Source of the DNA: an uncultured Roseiflexaceae bacterium
GTDB taxonomy: Bacteria > Chloroflexota > Chloroflexia > Chloroflexales > Roseiflexaceae
Reading direction: 5' to 3'
DNA length: 7,396 bases
Assembly (NCBI GenBank): GCA_937974195.1
Contig: CALJIC010000020.1
Location: forward strand, 1-7,396
A program made the translations under genes and the position numbers. The notes below the pieces were generated by a model. It made no database searches. It was given only the letters and a program-made list of their open reading frames with translations, and was not told the origin of the DNA. This document shows positions 1-5,144 of the stretch, piece after piece. The stretch's first letter is position 1. Every line of letters begins with the position of its first letter.

Positions 1-815
1 TCGGAGGCGCGCCAGGCCTCCAGCACCGCGAGCGCCTCCTCCACCGCCGGGCGGCGCTCGAAGCCGATCGACAGGAGCGCGGTGTGGCCGTCGATCACCG
101 GCACGCGCGTCACCTGGGCGCTGATCGCGATGTCGGCCTCGTCCACCCGGCCATCGCGCAGCGCGCCGAGCAGCTTGCGCGGCTCGCTCTCCACCTTGGC
201 CTCCTCGCCGCCGTCGGCGATGTTGGGGATCACGTTGTCGATGATGTCGAGCGAGGCCACGCCCGGATAGCCGGCGCCCGAGATCGACTGGAGCGTCGCG
301 GCGTGGACCTTGCGCACGCCGAACGCGTCGTGCAGCGGCTTGAGCGCCATCACGATGGCGATCGCAGCGCAGTTGGGGTTGGTCACCAGGCAGCCCTTCC
401 AGCCGCGCTCGCTGCGCTGGCGCTCGATCATGCCGATGTGGTCCGGGTTGACCTCCGGGATGATCAGCGGGACATCCGGGGCCATGCGGTAGGTCGAGGC
501 GTTCGAGCAGACGGCGACGCGCTCGGCCCAGCGCGGCTCGATCTCGCGCGCGACGTCGGTGGGCAGCGCCGAGAGCGCGATGGCGACGTCGAGCGGCCTG
601 TCGCTCGGCTGGACGACCATGCGGGCGATCTCCGGCGGGGGCGCCCCGTCCAGCGCCCAGCGCACCAGGTCGCCGTACGGCCGCCCGACCGTGCGGTCCG
701 AGCCGGTCAGCGCGGCGATCTCGAACCAGGGGTGGCCGGCGAGCAGCTGGATCATGCGCTGGCCCACCGCGCCTGTGGCGCCGAGGATGGCGACGGGGAT
801 TTTTTTGGAAGGCAT
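1..815 (-). CDS. asd: Aspartate-semialdehyde dehydrogenase, archaeal/fungal subclass (3' end cut by window edge)
   Basis: This cytoplasmic enzyme reduces L-4-aspartyl phosphate to aspartate semialdehyde with NADPH, the branch step toward lysine/diaminopimelate, threonine and methionine. Translating the minus strand from the ATG at 815-813 gives 271 complete codons before the window ends, against roughly 340-360 residues for the family, so the C-terminus is missing. Residues 12-18 are the Rossmann loop GATGAVG. Residues 145-149 read TNPNC, with the catalytic cysteine at C149. A block SISGAGYPGVASLDIIDN follows, and then RVPVIDGHT with the conserved histidine H244. The cysteine is followed by AA, and the SGAGYPG...DIIDN and VPVxDGHT blocks are typical of the archaeal/fungal subclass rather than the E. 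coli type. The start is supported by GGAG at 825-822, six nt upstream. The gene lies 63 nt downstream of the GNAT gene on the same strand. The identification is very secure; the subclass is from memory of its motifs. Confidence 0.96.
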   Translation of the reverse strand, partial: MPSKKIPVAILGATGAVGQRMIQLLAGHPWFEIAALTGSDRTVGRPYGDLVRWALDGAPPPEIARMVVQPSDRPLDVAIALSALPTDVAREIEPRWAERVAVCSNASTYRMAPDVPLIIPEVNPDHIGMIERQRSERGWKGCLVTNPNCAAIAIVMALKPLHDAFGVRKVHAATLQSISGAGYPGVASLDIIDNVIPNIADGGEEAKVESEPRKLLGALRDGRVDEADIAISAQVTRVPVIDGHTALLSIGFERRPAVEEALAVLEAWRAS

Positions 816-821
816 GGCATT

Positions 822-825
822 CTCC
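822..825 (-). promoter_or_regulatory. Ribosome binding site of asd
   Basis: Read on the minus strand, GGAG lies six nt before the ATG at 815-813. Another ATG at 820-818 is out of frame with the enzyme and too close to this site, so 815 is the preferred start. Confidence 0.7.
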
Positions 826-846
826 AAGTTCTAGCGGAGCTTGAAG

Positions 847-872
847 GGCCGCGGCGCCGGGCCGCCGCGGCC
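847..872. repeat. GC-rich inverted repeat between the GNAT gene and asd
   Basis: Positions 847-855 (GGCCGCGGC) are perfectly complementary to 864-872, giving a 9-bp stem with an 8-nt loop. It lies in the 63-nt gap between the GNAT stop codon and the asd start. On the minus strand the hairpin is followed by CCCTTCAAG rather than a run of T, so it is not a classical intrinsic terminator. It may be a weak attenuator, an mRNA-processing structure, or chance in GC-rich sequence. Confidence 0.45.
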
Positions 873-878
873 GGCATT

Positions 879-1415
879 TCACACGAGCCAGCGCGCCATC
901 AGCAGCTCGTCGTAGAAGACCCCCTCGTGGAAGAGGGCCTCGCGCTCGAGGCCGTAGACCGCGAAGCCGTGGCGCGCGTAGCAGCGGATCGCGGCCGTGT
1001 TAGTCGTGACGACGGTCAGCCGCAGGACGCGCAGCCCCTCGGCGCGCGCCCATTCCGCGCAGGCCTCGATCAGCTGGCCAGCGAGGCCGGCGCCACGCCT
1101 GGCCGGGCGCACGTAGACGGCCTGGATGGAGGCAGCGTGGCGGAACTTCTGGGCCTCGGGGCGCACCAGCGACGCCATCGCCACCAGCTGCCCCCCAGCG
1201 TCGGCCACGTAGGTGACCCCCGTCGGGCCGCCGGCGCCACGCCTGGCCCAGTCCTCCCAGGACTCGGCCGGGCGGGCCGCGGCGACCTCGTAGGTCTGCC
1301 CGTAGGCCTCGGGGTTGGTGCGCAGCGCGTCGAGGCGCAGGTCGCGCAGCGCCGCGGCATCGCCGGCGCGCGTGGGCCGCAGCGTGACCGGGCCGTGTAT
1401 CGTCTCTAGAAGCAT
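879..1415 (-). CDS. GNAT-family N-acetyltransferase
   Basis: This is a cytoplasmic acyl-CoA-dependent N-acyltransferase of 178 residues; the acceptor cannot be predicted. From the chosen ATG at 1415-1413, the first strand is VTLRPTRAGDAAAL (about residues 10-23), typical of a GNAT beta1-alpha1. The core strand SIQAVYVRP (96-104) leads into the acetyl-CoA pyrophosphate-binding loop ARRGAGLAG (105-113), which matches R/QxxGxG/A. The stretch LRLTVVTTNTAAIRCYARHGF (131-151) is the usual beta5 and NxxAixxYxxxGF segment, and the tail contains YDELLM. The frame stays open upstream to 1520, but that extension would run through the intrinsic terminator at 1432-1476, so the shorter start is preferred. 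No good Shine-Dalgarno precedes it, so the start is the least certain part. A 19-bp in-frame direct repeat encodes ARRGAG twice. The gene lies upstream of asd on the same strand. Confidence 0.88.
   Translation of the reverse strand: MLLETIHGPVTLRPTRAGDAAALRDLRLDALRTNPEAYGQTYEVAAARPAESWEDWARRGAGGPTGVTYVADAGGQLVAMASLVRPEAQKFRHAASIQAVYVRPARRGAGLAGQLIEACAEWARAEGLRVLRLTVVTTNTAAIRCYARHGFAVYGLEREALFHEGVFYDELLMARWLV
1086..1248. repeat. Pair of identical 19-bp direct repeats inside the GNAT gene
   Basis: Positions 1086-1104 and 1230-1248 are identical at all 19 bases (GCCGGCGCCACGCCTGGCC on the plus strand) and lie exactly 144 bp, or 48 codons, apart in frame. Both encode ARRGAG in the acetyltransferase. 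One copy is the cofactor-binding loop (residues 105-110 of the 178-residue protein); the other is residues 57-62. The identity extends to third codon positions. Confidence 0.85.
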
Positions 1416-1431
1416 TGACGTCCGGGCGCAC

Positions 1432-1476
1432 AAAAAGGCCACAGGGACCCGGCGCTCCGCCACCTCCCCGTGGCCT
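1432..1476 (-). terminator. Rho-independent terminator of the two-component operon
   Basis: On the minus strand AGGCCAC (1476-1470) pairs with GTGGCCT (1442-1436). After one mismatch (1469/1443) a further four pairs form (1468-1465 with 1444-1447), giving an 11-bp GC-rich stem. The loop can itself fold as GGCG/CGCC. The stem ends in five T (1436-1432). The element starts about 50 nt past the response regulator stop codon, as expected for the end of the kinase-regulator transcript. It ends only 16 nt before the GNAT start codon. The plus-strand side has no matching T-run, so it appears one-directional. Confidence 0.82.
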
Positions 1477-1491
1477 GTTGATACCCCGCTC

Positions 1492-1520
1492 GTTGTACCA
1501 CAGAACCTGGGCCGGCGCAA
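1492..1520 (-). promoter_or_regulatory. Possible sigma70-type promoter for GNAT-asd
   Basis: Read on the minus strand, TTGCGC (1520-1515) is followed after a 17-nt spacer by TACAAC (1497-1492). These match the -35 and -10 consensus at three and four of six positions. Transcription would start near 1485, placing the terminator at 1476-1432 in the leader of the GNAT transcript. The match is moderate and could be chance. Confidence 0.3.
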
Positions 1521-1527
1521 GACCGCC

Positions 1528-3027
1528 CTACGGCTCGCGCTGGTGGCTGCGCTGGTAGTCGAGCGGCGCCATGCCGGCGATCCTGCGGAAGACCTGGCTG
1601 AAGTACTTCGGGTCCTCGTAGCCGACGAGGATGCTGACGTCGCTGGGGCGCAGATCGCCGCGCGCCAGCAGCTCCTTGGCCTTCTCCACCCGCAGATGGG
1701 TCAGGTAGTCGGAGAAGGTCATCCCGACCTCATCCTTGAACAGCCGCGAGAAGTAGGCCAGGCTCACGCCATTCTCGGCGGCGAAGTCCTGCAGGGAGAG
1801 CTCGTCCGCGTAGTTCGTGCGCATGCGCGCCACCAGGGCGCGGACGAGCTGGCGGGGCGTGACGGCGCTGCGCTGGCGCTCCAGAAGCGGCTGGAGCTGC
1901 AGGTCGACCCACGTCGCCAGCTCGGCGTAGGTGCGGATGCGGCGCAGCACCGCGACCGTGGCGCTCCGGCTCGGCAGCGCGTCGGCCGGCTCGGGGCTCG
2001 CGTGCCGCTGGAAGAGCTGGAAGACGCGGTCCAGGAACTCGGTGAGCTCGGCCTGCGTCGCGCGCTCCTGGCGCATCTGGCCCAGGGCCGCGTGGACCTG
2101 GGCGATGGCGACGGGCAGCTTCCCATCGGCGAGGGCGCGCTCCACCAGCCGCAGCTGATCCAGCGAGCCGCTCGCGGGCGCCAGGATCTGCGGGGCGTCC
2201 GGGGGCACGAACGACGGCGCGCCGAAGCACATCCCCTCAGCCAGGCGTCGCAGCGCGTCGGGCACGAGCGCGGCCGGGCTCGCGCCGGCGGGCTTGATCG
2301 CGTAGGTGGTGTGCGCGACGACGCCGGCGTCCAGGATCGTCCGGTGCAGGCGGCGGGCCGCGGCCTCGATCGCGTGCGCCGGGCGCCCATCGAGCGGGGC
2401 CAGCACAACCCGGATGTGCCCGTCGATGCCGACGATATCGCATGTCTCGAAGCCCTCGTTCGCGAGGCACTGCGCGAAGTCCTCGCGGTCGACCGGCGTG
2501 TCGCGCCAGACCACCGCGCTCTCCCAGTTCTCGCAGAGCACGACGATCGCCCCACACGCGCCCGCCAGCAGTTCCGGGTCGGCCTCGGCAGCGCGGGGGC
2601 CGCCGAGCAGCAGCCGCACCAGGCGCGCCTCGCGCAGATGGGCCGCCTGCTCGCGCTCCTCAGCGACGGCCGCGAGCGCGCGCTCGACCGTCTGGAGCAG
2701 CGTGTCGGTCCGCACGGGCTTGAGCAGGTAGTCGGAGACGCCGAGGCGCATCCCCTCGCGGGCGTACTCGAACTCGCTGTGGCCGCTCAGCACGATCGCG
2801 GCGAGCAGCGGGCTGGCGGCCTTCAGCCGGCGCACCAGCTCGAGCCCGCTCATCCCGGGCATGCGAATGTCCGTGATCACCAGGTCGGGCGGCTGCTGCC
2901 GGGCGTGGGCGAGCGCCTCGGCGCCGCTGGAGCAGCCGATCACGCGGTGGTCAGCGGCGATCGGCTCGAGCATACCGAGCAGGTCATCAAGCGCCAGACG
3001 CTCGTCCTCAACGATGAGGATGTTCAT
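1528..3027 (-). CDS. Response regulator with AraC-type DNA-binding domain (YesN family)
   Basis: This cytoplasmic transcription factor would be phosphorylated by the adjacent kinase. The 499-residue protein begins MNILIVEDE. The receiver domain spans about residues 1-120: E7 and D8 form the acidic pocket, D53 in ITDIRMPG is the phospho-acceptor, S81 in VLSGHSEFEYAR is the switch residue, and K103 in LLKPV is the conserved lysine. A weakly conserved central region (about 125-395) is usual for YesN-like regulators. The C-terminus (about 400-495) is an AraC/XylS double helix-turn-helix: LSLQDFAAENGVSLAYFSRLF is the first HTH, and SDVSILVGYEDPKYFSQVFRR followed by GMAPLDYQR is the second. The start at 3027 is chosen because GAGGTG lies seven nt upstream; an in-frame ATG at 3048 would leave that site inside the gene. 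The start lies within the end of the kinase gene (20-nt overlap), which suggests translational coupling. The likely target is the divergent control region at 4850-5144. Confidence 0.95.
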   Translation of the reverse strand: MNILIVEDERLALDDLLGMLEPIAADHRVIGCSSGAEALAHARQQPPDLVITDIRMPGMSGLELVRRLKAASPLLAAIVLSGHSEFEYAREGMRLGVSDYLLKPVRTDTLLQTVERALAAVAEEREQAAHLREARLVRLLLGGPRAAEADPELLAGACGAIVVLCENWESAVVWRDTPVDREDFAQCLANEGFETCDIVGIDGHIRVVLAPLDGRPAHAIEAAARRLHRTILDAGVVAHTTYAIKPAGASPAALVPDALRRLAEGMCFGAPSFVPPDAPQILAPASGSLDQLRLVERALADGKLPVAIAQVHAALGQMRQERATQAELTEFLDRVFQLFQRHASPEPADALPSRSATVAVLRRIRTYAELATWVDLQLQPLLERQRSAVTPRQLVRALVARMRTNYADELSLQDFAAENGVSLAYFSRLFKDEVGMTFSDYLTHLRVEKAKELLARGDLRPSDVSILVGYEDPKYFSQVFRRIAGMAPLDYQRSHQREP

Positions 3028-4849
3028 AGGCGTGCACCTCTTCGGCACGGTCTCGATCCCGGGTGTGAAGCGGGATGTGCAGCGTGACGGTCGTGCTCAC
3101 GTCGGGGATGACTTTGAACCGCAGGCCGTACTGCTCGCCGAAGAGCAGCTTGATCCTCCGGTCGATGTTGGTGATGCCGATCCCGACATCGGCGGTCGGC
3201 AGCTTCCCGTCGGTGTCGAGCTGGCCGAGCGCGGCTTTGATCCGCGCGAGGGTGACGGGGCTGAAGGCGCCGGCGTTGTCGGTCACGTCGATGGCGAGCT
3301 CATCGCCCTCGCGGCGGGCGTGGACCCTGATCTCCAGCACGTCGCTGCAGTGCTCGCGGCCGTGGGTGATCGCGTTCTCGACGAGCGGCTGCAGCGAGAG
3401 CTTGACCAGCGGGACGTGCTGGAGCTCCTCGGGCACGGCGCACACGTAGCGGATGCGCTCGCCGAAGCGGGCGCGCTGGATCATCACGTAGTTCTCGATG
3501 TGCAGCAGCTCCTCGCGCAGCGGCACCAGCTCGTTCCAGTTGCTCATGCTGTAGCGGAACAGGTCGGCGAGCGACTCGGCCATCGTCGCGACGGTGTCGG
3601 CCTGGCCCTTGCGGCTCAGGGCGCGCATGCTGTTGAGCGTGTTGAACAGGAAGTGCGGGTTAATCTGCGACTGGAGCGCGAGCAGCTGGGCGTCCTTCTC
3701 GCGCAGCCGGGCCTCGTAGACCTGGGTGATCAGCCGCTCGATGCTGTTCAGCATGGTGTTGAACACGCGGCTGAGGCGGCCGAGCTCGTGGGTGGCGGTG
3801 GTGTGCGGCACGCGCACCGAGAGGTCGCCGTTCTCGACGCGCGCCATGGTCTGGGCCATGAGGCGCAGCGGCTGGGTGATGCGCTTCGTGACGACGTAGA
3901 CGATGGCGCTGAGCACCAGCATGGCGCCGGCGCACAGCAGCAGCACGACCACCCCGGCCCTGCGGGTCTCGGCGCTGATCAGGTCGACGGGCGTGAGCAT
4001 CCAGGTGGTCCAGCCGGTCCGCTCGGAGCGCTGGGCGGCGTAGTAGTAGTCGCCGCCGCGCCACTGGAGCTTTCCCTGGGCGTAGCTCGCGCCCGCGAGC
4101 CTCAGGTCGTCCAGCAGGCGGCCGGTGAGGGCCGCGGTGCTGTCGTAGATCACGTGGCCCTCGTCGTCGAGCAGCAGCACCTGCCGGCCCTGCCCGGCGG
4201 TCTCGGAGAGCGCCAGCAGCTCGCTCATCACGGCCACGTCGAGGTCGATCTTCAGGAAGCCGATGCGCCGCCCGGTGGCGGTGTTCTTGAGCAGCCGGAC
4301 GTACGAGAAGACCGGCCGGCCCTCGCCGGCCACCGTGCTCTCGGGCGCGGTGGGCCACAGCAGCGCCGGGGGCGCGGCCTGCTGCCGCATGCGCGCCGAC
4401 CAGGGCTCGTCGTCGGCGGTGACGCCGCGCCGCGGGAGCTCGCCGCGGGTGAAGTAGAACAGCGTGCCGTCGTTGGCGTAGAGGTACAGGCCACGCACCG
4501 ACGGCCAGGAGGCGGCGAAGACCAGCAGGCGGTAGGAGACATCGGCCTCATCGTCGGGCTGGCGCCGGTCGCCCGAGGCCGGGTCGGAGAGCCGCAGCAC
4601 GCGCTGCACGATCGTGTCGCCGCTGATGCTGCGCGAGAGCCGGCCGACGTTCTCCACGTACAGGTCGACGCTGCGGGACATCTGGCTGACGGTGTTGCCG
4701 GTGAGCGCCAGCGTCTGGCGCTCGATCGTCGCAGCCGAGCTGAGGTAGAAGAGCAGGCCGCTGGCGGTGATAGTAGCGGCGAGCACGAGCAGGATGCTGA
4801 GCAGCAGCCTCGCCTGGAGGCTCCAGTGCTGCCAGGGGCCTCGGAGCAC
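3008..4849 (-). CDS. Sensor histidine kinase (YesM/LytS type, Cache-like sensor, HAMP, His_kinase, HATPase)
   Basis: This inner-membrane sensor would phosphorylate the overlapping AraC-type regulator. From the GTG at 4849-4847 it is 613 residues. TM1 is about 14-36 (LLLSILLVLAATITASGLLF). An extracytoplasmic domain of about 260 residues follows, with Cache-like features: RGLYLYANDGTLFYF, GFLKIDLDV, and a closing DYYYAAQRSERTGWTTWMLTP. TM2 is about 298-320, with HAMP after it (about 320-370; ITQPLRLMAQTMARVENGD). The phospho-acceptor segment LQSQINPHFLFNTLNSMR contains H399. The ATPase domain has an N box QPLVENAITHG (N492), a G1-like DNAGA (D524) and GIGITNIDRRIKLLFGEQYGL as G2. The DNAGA form, instead of DNGxG, resembles what I recall from LytS/BtsS-like kinases. 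GTG is preferred because GGGAGG lies six nt upstream and TM1 begins shortly after. An in-frame ATG at 4945 has no such site. Confidence 0.94.
   Translation of the reverse strand: MLRGPWQHWSLQARLLLSILLVLAATITASGLLFYLSSAATIERQTLALTGNTVSQMSRSVDLYVENVGRLSRSISGDTIVQRVLRLSDPASGDRRQPDDEADVSYRLLVFAASWPSVRGLYLYANDGTLFYFTRGELPRRGVTADDEPWSARMRQQAAPPALLWPTAPESTVAGEGRPVFSYVRLLKNTATGRRIGFLKIDLDVAVMSELLALSETAGQGRQVLLLDDEGHVIYDSTAALTGRLLDDLRLAGASYAQGKLQWRGGDYYYAAQRSERTGWTTWMLTPVDLISAETRRAGVVVLLLCAGAMLVLSAIVYVVTKRITQPLRLMAQTMARVENGDLSVRVPHTTATHELGRLSRVFNTMLNSIERLITQVYEARLREKDAQLLALQSQINPHFLFNTLNSMRALSRKGQADTVATMAESLADLFRYSMSNWNELVPLREELLHIENYVMIQRARFGERIRYVCAVPEELQHVPLVKLSLQPLVENAITHGREHCSDVLEIRVHARREGDELAIDVTDNAGAFSPVTLARIKAALGQLDTDGKLPTADVGIGITNIDRRIKLLFGEQYGLRFKVIPDVSTTVTLHIPLHTRDRDRAEEVHAYEHPHR
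3035..3040 (-). promoter_or_regulatory. Ribosome binding site of the response regulator, inside the kinase gene
   Basis: Read on the minus strand, GAGGTG lies seven nt upstream of the regulator ATG at 3027-3025. It sits within the last codons of the kinase gene, so ribosomes finishing the kinase pass directly over it. This site decides the start at 3027 over the upstream in-frame ATG at 3048. Confidence 0.75.
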
Positions 4850-4855
4850 GGCGCA

Positions 4856-4861
4856 CCTCCC
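4856..4861 (-). promoter_or_regulatory. Ribosome binding site that fixes a GTG start for the kinase
   Basis: Read on the minus strand, GGGAGG lies six nt upstream of GTG at 4849-4847, an optimal spacing. No comparable site precedes the in-frame ATG at 4945 or the far-upstream ATG at 5221. Confidence 0.75.
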
Positions 4862-4894
4862 ATCGCACTGCGGCGGGCGTGGGGCCACGGAAAC

Positions 4895-4923
4895 ATGGCA
4901 AAATCGCCGACCTCGGAAGTCAA
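4895..4923 (-). promoter_or_regulatory. Possible sigma70-type promoter of the kinase-regulator operon
   Basis: On the minus strand, TTGACT (4923-4918, five of six consensus bases) is followed after exactly 17 nt by TGCCAT (4900-4895, a weak -10). Transcription would start near 4888, giving a short leader of about 40 nt before the GTG at 4849. This agrees with the GTG start and would exclude the ATG at 4945. The -10 is poor, as would suit an activator-dependent promoter. Confidence 0.35.
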
Positions 4924-4931
4924 AACAGCAT

Positions 4932-4961
4932 ACCACATTCTCCATGCCGCGCGGGTATACT
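4932..4961 (+). promoter_or_regulatory. Possible promoter of the binding-protein gene
   Basis: TATACT at 4956-4961 matches five of six bases of a -10 box and is among the few AT-rich spots in the region. The best -35 candidate is ACCACA at 4932-4937 with an 18-nt spacer, which matches only ACA. A start near 4968 would give a leader of about 177 nt before the ATG at 5145. The embedded palindrome GTATAC could also give a -10 on the opposite strand. A weak -35 would suit activation by the adjacent AraC-type regulator, but that is inference. Confidence 0.3.
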
Positions 4962-4993
4962 GGCCTCACACGCCACTCAGTAACACAGCGAAA

Positions 4994-5034
4994 CAGCCCA
5001 GGGGCCGCCTCGGATGGGCTGCGTCTCCGCAGCC
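4994..5034 (+). promoter_or_regulatory. Two overlapping, mutually exclusive hairpins in the binding-protein leader
   Basis: CAGCCCA (4994-5000) pairs perfectly with TGGGCTG (5015-5021). GGCTGCG (5017-5023) pairs perfectly with CGCAGCC (5028-5034) around a 4-nt loop. Both are 7 bp and share bases 5017-5021, so only one can form at a time, as in attenuator or riboswitch-like leaders. No T-run follows, so a terminator form is not evident. Chance is possible in GC-rich DNA. Confidence 0.35.
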
Positions 5035-5131
5035 GCCCGTGGCCGGGGGCCCAACCGCGTGCGGGATGACACGGACGACTCCGCGACGTCCACGTGTCCA
5101 GCGTCGCGATCGGCCGTGTACAGATACCAAT

Positions 5132-5137
5132 GGAGGT
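5132..5137 (+). promoter_or_regulatory. Ribosome binding site of the binding protein, within a small inverted repeat
   Basis: GGAGGT lies seven nt before the ATG at 5145 and decides that start over the in-frame GTG at 5094. ATACC (5124-5128) can pair with GGTAT (5135-5139) around a 6-nt loop, which would mask part of the site. A 5-bp stem is weak, so regulation by masking is speculative. Confidence 0.75.
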
Positions 5138-5144
5138 ATGCGTC

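Noticed and set aside
84..1409. 441-codon plus-strand open frame opposite asd and GNAT
   Set aside because: Its translation is a low-complexity Arg/Ala/His/Asp/Val-rich string with no recognisable domain, typical of the antisense frame of GC-rich genes. The opposite strand encodes two clear protein families.
1416..1520. 35-residue N-terminal extension of the GNAT protein
   Set aside because: It would be translated through the stem and T-run of the terminator, and it shows no similarity to a GNAT N-terminus. The fold begins just after the ATG at 1415.
1315..3087. 590-codon plus-strand open frame opposite the response regulator
   Set aside because: It is the antisense shadow of a clear receiver plus AraC protein, and it also crosses the terminator region and the gene boundary. 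Its composition is biased and no motifs are seen.
5094..5144. GTG at 5094 as start of the binding protein
   Set aside because: It would put 17 residues ahead of the Tat signal and place the strong GGAGGT site inside the gene. ATG at 5145 has ideal spacing.
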